From the NCBI GenBank assembly GCA_003150395.1, contig QAMI01000059.1:5571-69570 (forward strand): a stretch of DNA of 64,000 bases, in the 5' to 3' direction. Positions 44,702 through 51,683 of this stretch are shown piece by piece (position 1 is the stretch's first letter; every line of letters begins with the position of its first letter). The notes beneath the pieces are model-generated. The model was not told the DNA's origin, did no database searches, and saw nothing but the letters and a program-made list of their open reading frames with translations. The stretch comes from Candidatus Gastranaerophilales bacterium (GTDB taxonomy: Bacteria; Cyanobacteriota; Vampirovibrionia; Gastranaerophilales; Gastranaerophilaceae). A program made the position numbers and the translations under genes.

Positions 44702-45240
44702 TATATACCTCCAATCTTCATTCCGGAACTGTAAAAATTTCTGAAATGATACATATTTTGTGCTTGATAACCGTTAAAATTAATCTCTTTCTTCTCCGGG
44801 TGAGGTAAAGCTTTTGTTGAGGGTTTTTGAACTTCTGCTTTTTTCTTTGTTATGAATTTGTCAAGAAGCGGTTTTGTTGCCGCATTACATATTGCAGGTA
44901 TAACAAATAATGCTGTTAAACTTACTGTAATTAAGGATAAGGTTGATTTCATTTTTGGAAGCTCTTTTACATTATTTGTTTTAACTGCAATATGTTTGGC
45001 TAGTTTTTCAACGCCTGCATCTGTTACCAGGTATGAGCCAAAGGCAACTGCGCCCGTCAAACCTTCTCTGAATGCTGTGTAAATTCGTGAGGCTTTCTCC
45101 TGTTTTTTGTCCATCATTGTGAATGTGGGGCGAAGAATTCCTTTTGATACTGCAATTGTCAAGGCTCCGTAAAGGGCTTTGTTATTTTTTCCAAGACTTA
45201 GACAAATATCTTTAAAATATTTTTGAAACGGGGTATTCAT
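44701..45240 (-). CDS. Uncharacterised membrane protein (179 aa), paralogue of downstream gene
   Basis: It carries the shared block 'LRPTFTMMDKKQEKASRIYT' and 'FREGLTGAVAFGSYL', a hydrophobic helix ('LSLITVSLTALFVIPAICNA'), and a soluble tail containing 'INFNGYQAQ', which resembles the 'NPNFTG' element of the protein at 41940. The start at 45240 has GGAG seven bases upstream; a TTG four codons earlier overlaps that site. It is translationally coupled to 44072-44701. Function unknown. Confidence 0.65.
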   Translation of the reverse strand: MNTPFQKYFKDICLSLGKNNKALYGALTIAVSKGILRPTFTMMDKKQEKASRIYTAFREGLTGAVAFGSYLVTDAGVEKLAKHIAVKTNNVKELPKMKSTLSLITVSLTALFVIPAICNAATKPLLDKFITKKKAEVQKPSTKALPHPEKKEINFNGYQAQNMYHFRNFYSSGMKIGGI

Positions 45241-45342
45241 TTTTATCTCCAATACAATTTTAGAACCTGAATTTGTAATGTAAAGTGTTAATTTTACGCT
45301 TAATTCAGTAATTAAGTTATTTTTTATAATATAATTTTATGT

Positions 45343-45871
45343 ATGATGGAAAATAAAAAGGTATTTTTACTGCATTAACCATATTATGCATTGTCGTAAG
45401 TTATTTTATATGGAATTCTCTTGATTTCAGACTTTACAGGTTAAATTTTAAGAAAAATGCGAAAAAGCTGTCAATGAGAAACAGATGAATAAAGATATCG
45501 AAAAACAATACTTAAATAACGCATCTGTGTCAGATATGTTAAAACTGATAAAAAAGAGTTGTGAAGGTGAACTTTTATCAAAAAAATCTACAAATTATTT
45601 AGTTAGGATTATGCAGGATACAAACACGGGGCAAGATAAACTCAAAGCAGGTTTGCCGGAAGGAGTTTTGATAGGGCACAAAACAGGCTCTTCATCAAGA
45701 AAGTCCAACAGAATAAAAATAGCAGATAATGATGCCGGGTTTGTTATACTTCCTGGAGGTGGTGTTTATTATATTGCAGTGTTTATTCAGGATTCGCCAA
45801 TGTCAGATTCTGAAAACGCTGACTTAATCCGCTCTATATCGCAAATAGTTTACAAATATTTTGTCAAATAG
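45343..45871 (+). pseudogene. Decayed class A beta-lactamase/PBP-like gene
   Basis: The intact 3' part (45485-45871) encodes the C-terminal half of a serine beta-lactamase fold: 'LLSKKSTNYLVRIMQDTNTG', 'KAGLPEGVLIGHKTGSSS' with the KTG motif, and 'VYYIAVFIQDSP'. The SxxK nucleophile and SDN motifs are absent. Upstream, an ATG at 45343/45346 starts a frame that ends after about 11 codons. In the next frame the same stretch reads as a signal-anchor (GIFTALTILCIVVSYFIW). This looks like the original N-terminus, now frameshifted and joined to the C-terminus with the catalytic middle deleted. Translation from the ATG at 45485 would give an inactive fragment. Confidence 0.7.
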
Positions 45872-45904
45872 CCACCCAAAATGATAAAAAGCCTAAAAGC
45901 GCTT

Positions 45905-45948
45905 AAAAAATGGAGATAAGGCTTAATCCTTTATCTCCATTTTTTTTA
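45905..45948. terminator. Strong bidirectional Rho-independent terminator
   Basis: AAAAAATGGAGATAA and TTATCTCCATTTTTT form a 15-base perfect stem with an 11-base loop, next to the tRNA 3' end (minus strand) and after the pseudogene (plus strand). Confidence 0.88.
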
Positions 45949-45950
45949 CT

Positions 45951-46027
<77 letters not shown>

Positions 46028-46109
46028 ATATTTAATTCTCATGCCGAATAAATGCCTCGACAACTTTATTATTAAATGCTGAAAATTAAAAATCAACCCC
46101 TAATTTTTT

Positions 46110-46829
46110 TTAGGCCTCTATGTCCAACAAGTTGTTTGTGTTAGCTTCAAATGCTTTTTGAGCCTCACCAAGGTTGTAGGCGTTGTATATATCTGCCAGA
46201 TTTTTGGAAGCAGCGGCCAAATTTTTTGCGTTTGTATATTGAAGTATCTTGTATAATCCGTTATTGTTGATTTTACCGTCGATTTTAGAGGCTTCAAGCT
46301 CTTCACCCTTGCTTAACATATCGGATACAAGAATTGATGTTGAATATTCTGCATTGTCGACTTTTCCGTCTTTGTTTATGTCAAATGCAGAGGCATCAGC
46401 ATTTTTGAAACTTGTTTTCAGCTTTTGTGTAAGCTCTTGAACTGGTATTGATAGCTTTTTGCCCATTTCTTCAAATGCAGCCCCTAATAAAGCCATTTTA
46501 TCAATATTTTTGCCGTTTGTACTGTCCGGCATGTACTGATATTCAAAATCAAGTGGTGGTAATGATTTTAAAAAATTATCAGTTTCTTTGATTAGTTTTT
46601 CGGAACTTGCTTCTACAAGTTTTGTTTTTAATAAGTTCCCGTAATTTTTGTCTGAAAATTTAAAACTGTCTGTGTTTTTAGCTTTTTTGCCGCTAAGTTT
46701 TTCTAAATATTCAAAATGATTGGCAGCTGCGTTTCTGCCGTATCTTACGGAATTGTCATTGATTTTGCCATCATAAATTCCTTTGCTGCCGTTGATATAT
46801 GCCGCATTATTTTGAATTGAATAAACCAT
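46110..46829 (-). CDS. EF-hand-like protein (239 aa), unknown role
   Basis: The mostly helical protein contains one canonical EF-hand calcium loop at residues 150-161 ('DINKDGKVDNAE', with D-x-N-x-D-G pattern and terminal Glu). A second degenerate loop follows near 184 ('DGKINNNGL'). The N-terminus is Asn/Tyr-rich with 'DGKINDNSVRYG', another loop-like element. No signal peptide or membrane segment is visible. Its start has AAGGTG upstream. I cannot assign a function; dockerin-like or calcium-sensing roles are possible. Confidence 0.65.
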   Translation of the reverse strand: MVYSIQNNAAYINGSKGIYDGKINDNSVRYGRNAAANHFEYLEKLSGKKAKNTDSFKFSDKNYGNLLKTKLVEASSEKLIKETDNFLKSLPPLDFEYQYMPDSTNGKNIDKMALLGAAFEEMGKKLSIPVQELTQKLKTSFKNADASAFDINKDGKVDNAEYSTSILVSDMLSKGEELEASKIDGKINNNGLYKILQYTNAKNLAAASKNLADIYNAYNLGEAQKAFEANTNNLLDIEA

Positions 46830-46919
46830 TCTTCACACCTTTTAATTTTATCCATTTTTATAAAACAACTAAAGATAGAAAATTGATTAATCTAGAAACT
46901 TTATTAAAATATATTAAGC

Positions 46920-47441
46920 TTACCTTTTGATAACACCCCAGGCCTTGATTGTGCCGCGAATATATTTTACAAGATAATAGTGTCCGGATTCTACATATTC
47001 AATAGATGCTTCCATGTAAATTTCTTCTTTATCTGGTTTCATTCCGACTTTCGCACGTTTTTTGTTAATTTTTTCGCGCTCTTTTGCTTCTTTTTTTCGT
47101 TGTTTTTTGTATTTCGGATCGTTTAATCGTTCTTTTTCTGATTCATCTTCCTCCACTTTAATTACCGGAATTAAAGCTACAGGAGTTTTACTTTGCGTAA
47201 GTATAAAGAATTTCCAATCATCGCTTAGTGCAAGCTCATAGTGTCCGGGTTGTATAAAATCCATTTCTCCATCAAAGAGATAGTTGGCTAAAACAAGAGT
47301 CGGATAATCGCTTTCATCAAGCGCATATCTGTAAATTGCCTGTGACCCCATTCTAATCCCCGACATATTTTGCGGCTGAGGCGGGTAGGCACGAATTGTG
47401 GGATGCATTAATACTGTATCAGTATAAATACCTTCAATCAT
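46920..47441 (-). CDS. Uncharacterised protein coupled to rnpA (173 aa)
   Basis: The N-terminal part is predicted beta-rich ('YPTLVLANYLFDGEMDFIQPGHYELALSDDW' in parts), followed by a highly basic helical insert ('DPKYKKQRKKEAKEREKINK') and a C-terminal beta segment ending 'GTIKAWGVIKR'. There is no signal peptide. Its ATG overlaps the rnpA stop (TAATG), so it should be translated together with RNase P protein. In many bacteria yidD or yidC follows rnpA; this protein resembles neither. The basic linker might contact RNA or membrane surfaces, but that is speculation. Confidence 0.65.
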   Translation of the reverse strand: MIEGIYTDTVLMHPTIRAYPPQPQNMSGIRMGSQAIYRYALDESDYPTLVLANYLFDGEMDFIQPGHYELALSDDWKFFILTQSKTPVALIPVIKVEEDESEKERLNDPKYKKQRKKEAKEREKINKKRAKVGMKPDKEEIYMEASIEYVESGHYYLVKYIRGTIKAWGVIKR

Positions 47442-47794
47442 TAAAGACGCTCCAAAAGGTTTTTAATAATATTTTGCATTTCTGTAAAATTTTTATCAAG
47501 GGCTTTTTCACCGCCAACAAAAATTAGAGAAAGATAATTCTGTGAATTTGAAGTATTTCCGGATTTTAACAGTAATCTGTAACTTTCACGCATAAGGCGT
47601 TTTAAACGATTTCTTTTAACGGCGCGTTTGTGAGTTTTCTTTGATACTACAAAACCTACGCGGGTTGGAGCGTTGGGATCCTTTTTTAATATTCCGGCAA
47701 AGAGCGTTACGCCGTTCTTGTGAAAAGAATTTTTAATCCTGTATGTTGCGGTAAAGGCCGCTTTATTTTTTAATCTGAATTGTTTTGGGAGCAT
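47441..47794 (-). CDS. rnpA: Ribonuclease P protein component
   Basis: This is the protein subunit of the RNase P ribozyme, which matures tRNA 5' ends. 'RVGFVVSKKTHKRAVKRNRLKRLMRESYR' (in parts: VGFVVSKKTHKRAVKRN, RLKRLMRESYR) is the RNR signature region. The protein has 117 residues when started at the ATG at 47794 (MLPKQFRLKNKAAF). An in-frame extension of 37 codons upstream is read from a repeat element and is not conserved in style. The ribosome site GGGTGAGGGT is itself the end of that repeat. Confidence 0.9.
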   Translation of the reverse strand: MLPKQFRLKNKAAFTATYRIKNSFHKNGVTLFAGILKKDPNAPTRVGFVVSKKTHKRAVKRNRLKRLMRESYRLLLKSGNTSNSQNYLSLIFVGGEKALDKNFTEMQNIIKNLLERL

Positions 47795-47795
47795 A

Positions 47796-47917
47796 CCCTC
47801 ACCCAAATTTCTAAGCTCATTATATTCGCTAAGAAATTTTACCCTCAGCCATACAGCATACAAACTCACACAGCTCGTAACGCGCTGGTTCGTTTTGCAT
47901 CCCACAAAGGGCGAGGG
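47796..47917. repeat. Interspersed repeat element between rpmH and rnpA
   Basis: The element begins CCCTCACCC and ends GGGCGAGGG, so its ends are near-inverted. Read on the minus strand its end (TTAGCGA, TAGAAAT, GGGTGAGGG in order) matches the element at 56742-56807. It fills nearly the whole gap between the two genes and supplies the bases just before the rnpA start. Confidence 0.6.
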
Positions 47918-47943
47918 TAAATAAATACCTTGTAATCTTTAGA

Positions 47944-48096
47944 TTAAGCTCTTTTTTTAGCTTGGATTGCTAATCTGTGACGGCCTTTTGCGCGGCGTCT
48001 GTTCAAAACTTCGCGTCCGCCCGGAGTTGCCATTCTTGCTCTGAAGCCGCTTACGTGCTGTCTTTTAATCTTTGTTCCTTCTAGTGTACGTCTCAT
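47944..48096 (-). CDS. rpmH: Ribosomal protein bL34
   Basis: A 50-residue protein with the fully conserved bL34 pattern: [20 protein letters not shown] at the start, '[21 protein letters not shown]' in the middle and a basic C-terminus. It is an RNA-binding component of the large ribosomal subunit. It lies upstream of rnpA as in most bacteria. dnaA and yidC are not next to the pair in this window. Confidence 0.96.
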   Translation of the reverse strand: MRRTLEGTKIKRQHVSGFRARMATPGGREVLNRRRAKGRHRLAIQAKKRA

Positions 48097-48137
48097 AATC
48101 TTTATTCCTTTTAATTTATATTTGTCGTATAATTCAA

Positions 48138-48166
48138 ATGTTAAATGAAAAAAAATAAATAGTCAA
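48138..48166 (-). promoter_or_regulatory. Likely promoter of rpmH-rnpA
   Basis: On the minus strand TTGACT (48166-48161) and TAACAT (48143-48138) are 17 bases apart, about 42 bp before the rpmH ATG. On the plus strand a TATAAT at 48128-48133 may serve proC. Confidence 0.45.
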
Positions 48167-48194
48167 CACAATAGAGGGAGTCAGGTTAAATTAT

Positions 48195-49010
48195 ATGAAC
48201 AAAAATTTTAAAAAAATAGGGTTTATCGGCTGCGGTAAAATGGCAGGAGCTATAATTTCAGGGATTAAATCCTGCATTTGCGGAAATCATTTCGAATTAA
48301 AGGGTTCTGAGGTCAACTGTGAGATTGCTGAACTTGCGCAAAATAAACTCGGAATTGAAGTTTTGACAGATAACAGATTTTTGACAATGGACAGTGATGT
48401 TATTTTTATTGCTACAAAACCGAATTATGTAAGAAATGTTTTGGAAGAAATTAAAGACGAAATCACCCCGGAAAAACTTGTGGTTTCTATTGCTGCCGGC
48501 ATTTCAACTGAAACTATTCTTGAAATAATTCCCAATGCACGCATAATAAGAGTTATGCCAAATACTCCGGCATTGGTAAAAGAAGGAATGTTTGCGGTTG
48601 CCAAGGGTGAATATGCAACTGAAGAAGATATTGAATTTGTTATGGAATTGCTTTCTTCTATTGGTAAAGTAATTGAGGTTGAGGAAGGCCAAATCGATAT
48701 TGTGACAGCAATTTCAGGTTCAGGCCCTGCGTTTTTCTATAAAGTTATTGAAGACATGGCGCGTGCCGGTGAAAAACTCGGATTGGATTATGAAAAATCA
48801 CTTCTTCTTGCAGCTCAAACAGCTTTGGGGTCTTCTAAAATGGTGTTTGACAGAGGCGAGGCTACTGTTCAAAATTTAATTGATAATGTTGCAACTAAAG
48901 GCGGATGTACTTTTGTCGGGATTACGGTTATGAATGAAGAACATTCAGACAAACTTTTTTATGATGTTATTGAAAAGACAGCAATTAAAGCAAATGAACT
49001 TGGGAAATAG
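48195..49010 (+). CDS. proC: Pyrroline-5-carboxylate reductase
   Basis: This is the last step of proline synthesis. The NADPH-binding 'KIGFIGCGKMAGAIISGI' opens the protein, 'RVMPNTPALVKEGM' and 'AISGSGPAFFYKVIEDMA' are the P5CR signature, and 'NVATKGGCTFVGITVM' ends the conserved region. The 271-residue length is standard. It is divergent from rpmH and followed by a hairpin terminator. Confidence 0.95.
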   Translation: MNKNFKKIGFIGCGKMAGAIISGIKSCICGNHFELKGSEVNCEIAELAQNKLGIEVLTDNRFLTMDSDVIFIATKPNYVRNVLEEIKDEITPEKLVVSIAAGISTETILEIIPNARIIRVMPNTPALVKEGMFAVAKGEYATEEDIEFVMELLSSIGKVIEVEEGQIDIVTAISGSGPAFFYKVIEDMARAGEKLGLDYEKSLLLAAQTALGSSKMVFDRGEATVQNLIDNVATKGGCTFVGITVMNEEHSDKLFYDVIEKTAIKANELGK

Positions 49011-49032
49011 GTTTTTGCTTTTATGAATTGTT

Positions 49033-49090
49033 GGCGGGAATTATATATTTAAGGCTTTTCATAGCTTTTAATATTTAATTCCCGCCTTTT
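49033..49090 (+). terminator. Terminator-like hairpin after proC
   Basis: GGCGGGAATTA and TAATTCCCGCC form a perfect 11-base stem with a 32-base loop, followed by TTTT. The long loop is unusual but contains the small inverted pair AAGGCTTTT / AGCTTTT. The remaining gap to 49179 shows no gene. Confidence 0.6.
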
Positions 49091-49179
49091 CTATATTAAT
49101 TCATCTGTTTGTATGAATTTATTAAAGAAATTGATTTTCGGGACCGTATTATGTTTTGTGTGGGTAAGAACAGAGGTTG

Positions 49180-49515
49180 ATGATAAAAAAATACTTTAAT
49201 AAAAAATATATTCATATTCTCTTTGTTGCGTTATTACCGATATTTTTCTATATCGGGGTAAGGCTGCTTGTTAATGAAAATCCATACCCTATATGTATTT
49301 TTAAAATACTTACAGGACACAATTGCTGGGGCTGTGGAATTACAAGAGCTTTTAATGCATTGTTTCAACTTCAATTTGAAAAAGCTTTTGAATTTAATCC
49401 ACGTATAGTTATAGTTGCCCCGTTAATGTTTTGGATATGGATTTCAACATTAATAAGAACAATTCACACAACGGAGTTTCAGCCGTCTTCTGAAACAGAG
49501 AGTACATCGAAGTAA
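49180..49515 (+). CDS. DUF2752 membrane protein
   Basis: This is a small membrane protein with two hydrophobic segments. The core 'CIFKILTGHNCWGCGITRAFNALF' matches DUF2752, where the WGCGxTR motif is conserved. The length of 111 residues is normal. The ATG at 49180 follows AGAGG; the TTG directly before it is not needed. It is 17 bp before a TM2-domain gene and starts a four-gene unit of small membrane proteins. The biochemical role of the family is unknown. Confidence 0.82.
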   Translation: MIKKYFNKKYIHILFVALLPIFFYIGVRLLVNENPYPICIFKILTGHNCWGCGITRAFNALFQLQFEKAFEFNPRIVIVAPLMFWIWISTLIRTIHTTEFQPSSETESTSK

Positions 49516-49532
49516 AAAGAAAGAGGTTTTCT

Positions 49533-49847
49533 ATGGAATCAAAAAAGAACTACACTGCGACATTACTTTTGTCATTTTTTCTAGGCGGATTAGGTATTCA
49601 CCGTTTTTACACAGGTTATATCGGACTTGGAATTCTCCAGCTGCTAACTGCCGGTGGATGCGGAATCTGGACATTAATTGATTTTATCAATATTTGTTTT
49701 GGCAACTTCAAAGCTGCAGACGGACAGGCACTTGATGAATACAATCCAACATTAGGTAAAACCTTCTTCTTCGTTTGGGTTGCATTATGCTTATTAAGCG
49801 TAATTATGTATGCTACTGCTTTTGCAGAAATCTTTAGAAGTGTATAG
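49533..49847 (+). CDS. TM2-domain membrane protein
   Basis: Two hydrophobic helices flank the conserved turn 'GGLGIHRFYTGYIGLGILQL' and 'GGCGIWTLIDFINICFG', the TM2 signature. A third hydrophobic segment ends the 104-residue protein. The next gene, 10 bp downstream, is a second TM2 protein with a zinc ribbon, sharing 'GIHRFYTG' and 'TxGGCGIW'; the two are recent paralogues. The function of bacterial TM2 proteins is not established. Confidence 0.87.
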   Translation: MESKKNYTATLLLSFFLGGLGIHRFYTGYIGLGILQLLTAGGCGIWTLIDFINICFGNFKAADGQALDEYNPTLGKTFFFVWVALCLLSVIMYATAFAEIFRSV

Positions 49848-49857
49848 GAGGTTAGTT

Positions 49858-50286
49858 ATGTCAACTAAACAATGTCCTTTTTGCGGGGCTGAAATTGACA
49901 GTGAAGCTGTAAGATGCCATGCATGTCAAAAATGGTTAAATGAGAACACTGAAGTTTTAACAGATGATAGACCTCAGGAGTTTTTGCCGACGTTATTGTT
50001 TGCATGGTTTTGCGGGGCTTTCGGAATTCACCGGTTTTATACAGGAAATATTCCGATTGGAGTTGCACAGCTTTTAACCCTTGGCGGTTGCGGTATTTGG
50101 GCCTATGTCGACTTTATAATGATTTGTTTTAATCAGTTCCGTGACGGGCAGGGAAGATTGCTCAGAAATTATGATAAAAACATTGGGATAACTCTTTTTG
50201 TATTAAGCCTTATACCTGTAATTATCATATTATTTCTGGTTTTACTTTTGTGCTTTGCAGTTACACTTCCGGCATTGATACATTAA
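49858..50286 (+). CDS. Zinc-ribbon plus TM2-domain protein
   Basis: Residues 1-30 hold a zinc ribbon with two Cys pairs ('CPFCGAEIDSEAVRCHAC'), followed by a TM2 domain ('GAFGIHRFYTGNIPIGVAQL', 'GGCGIWAYVDFIMICF') and a long C-terminal hydrophobic helix. The total is 142 residues. The start ATG at 49858 has a strong AGGAGGT upstream; an in-frame extension into the previous gene is not used. Confidence 0.87.
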   Translation: MSTKQCPFCGAEIDSEAVRCHACQKWLNENTEVLTDDRPQEFLPTLLFAWFCGAFGIHRFYTGNIPIGVAQLLTLGGCGIWAYVDFIMICFNQFRDGQGRLLRNYDKNIGITLFVLSLIPVIIILFLVLLLCFAVTLPALIH

Positions 50287-50305
50287 AATATGAGGTTACA
50301 CAAAT

Positions 50306-50788
50306 ATGACAGATAAAAAATGCCCTTATTGTGGTGATATAATTAGTGATACTGATAATGTATGTCCTAAATGTGGTGAAAACCTAATACTAAAATGTCC
50401 TTTCTGCAAGGAAGAAATTAAAGCCTATGAAGTGGTGTGTCCGCATTGTACTTCTAAACTTCGCGGACGTAAAGAGCCAAAGTCCCTTTTTTATATAGGC
50501 TATGCGTTGGCTGCTGTATGGGGAATTATAAACTTACTGTTCTTGTGGGCTGCTGCGCATTTTCCTGAAATAATAACTGCAAAAGATAAAGACGGCATGC
50601 TCGTATTACCGCTTTCATCATATATGCAGTTAACTTTGCAGCCAATGATATTCATTTCAATCCCTTACATAATGGCAGCCGTTAAAAAATATAAAATACC
50701 ACTTGCAGTCATTTGTATGATAATCAACCTGATTTTAGGAATCGGCTTTTTAAGTTATTTCATACATCTTCAATATATATATCTTTAA
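50306..50788 (+). CDS. Double zinc-ribbon membrane protein
   Basis: Two tandem zinc ribbons ('CPYCGDIISDTDNVCPKCG' and 'CPFCKEEIKAYEVVCPHC') occupy residues 5-52, then three hydrophobic helices. The total is 160 residues. It is last in the DUF2752-TM2-TM2 unit and ends at a terminator. The shared zinc-ribbon/membrane layout suggests that the proteins act together at the inner membrane. Confidence 0.8.
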   Translation: MTDKKCPYCGDIISDTDNVCPKCGENLILKCPFCKEEIKAYEVVCPHCTSKLRGRKEPKSLFYIGYALAAVWGIINLLFLWAAAHFPEIITAKDKDGMLVLPLSSYMQLTLQPMIFISIPYIMAAVKKYKIPLAVICMIINLILGIGFLSYFIHLQYIYL

Positions 50789-50791
50789 AAA

Positions 50792-50816
50792 AAAAGCTCC
50801 CTTTTGGGAGCTTTTA
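50792..50816. terminator. Bidirectional Rho-independent terminator
   Basis: AAAAGCTCCC and GGGAGCTTTT form a perfect 10-base stem with a TTTT loop, between the zinc-ribbon gene and the convergent prepilin gene. Confidence 0.87.
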
Positions 50817-50817
50817 G

Positions 50818-51637
50818 TTATTTAAGCATTTCTTCAAACATTTGTTTTCCGGTTTTACCACCCTTTTCGGTTGCGTAAGTAATAGGAACTAAGCTAGTTA
50901 TACCGTTTACATTATCCCCCTTCAACTGGAAGGTAAACATATCATATCCCCATTTATTCGGGTTTTTATGACCATTGATGTCAATGGTGAATAATGGTGT
51001 TGTGGAGCTATACCCAAGTATAATAGTTCCGTCCGCTAAAACCCACGCCGGCCACTTTTCTTTAATGTTTTTGTCGCTAAACCCACTATTCGGGTCTGGG
51101 TTTGCTTCTGGATTGTTTTCAAGTTTTACCTTATCAACGCCTTTGTGCTTATTTGTAATACAACCTTTCTCAAGTGCTTTATTCTGACAATATGTTGCAA
51201 CATTCAGTGTCTTGAATAGTTGTTCTCTGAATATTTTACATTCATTCATGCCACCGTTATAATCTGATGGAAGAGATGAACCATCAGGCATTGACCATTT
51301 ATTACAGTTACCATATTCGTTACGGTTGGTGCAGGTTGCGGCGGGGTATGGTGAGTTTGCCCAGTAGAAACAATTAATCGGCGCTTCATTTTTTGCCTGA
51401 ACCAATTTTATTCCATTAAAAAGGATGTTGTAAGCTTTTTTGTACTGGTTTTTCAAAATCATGTTTTGTGCTTTGTTAATGACTGAAGGTAAGGTCATCG
51501 CAGCTATAATTCCGATAATCCCAAGTGTGATTAAAACCTCTGATAATGTAAACCCTTTTGAAAAATGGTTAAAACCATTGCTATGACTGAATTCTACGGG
51601 GGGGGGGGCAGCCCATAATTCCTATTCCTCTAAGCAT
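50818..51637 (-). CDS. Phase-variable prepilin, OFF (frameshift at C11 tract)
   Basis: An ATG at 51637 with a very strong ribosome site (AGGAGGTAAAA) starts MLRGIGIMGC and enters 11 C residues; the frame then reaches TAG within five codons. The frame after the tract encodes a full prepilin: FTLSEVLITLGIIGIIAAMT, then a body with 'INGHKNPNKWGYDMFTFQ' and a C-terminal 'EKGGKTGKQMFEEMLK'. A tract of 10 or 13 C joins the parts into about 272 residues with a 28-residue leader. No ATG, GTG or TTG lies between tract and core, so the OFF state should give no pilin. It is paralogous to the 10118 gene, sharing 'MTLPSVINKA' and the C-terminal pattern. Confidence 0.82.
51598..51608 (-). repeat. Poly-C tract on coding strand (11), putative phase-variation switch C
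   Basis: Eleven G on the plus strand, read as C11 in the prepilin leader at codons 10-14. The frame is open only with 10 or 13 bases. Confidence 0.85.
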
Positions 51638-51683
51638 TTTTACCTCCTGTATTTTTGAATAGTGCATGCTAATGATATCATTT

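Noticed and set aside
47795..47905. N-terminal extension of rnpA by 37 codons
   Set aside because: The extension is read from a repeat element, and the ATG at 47794 has its own ribosome site and gives the normal family length.
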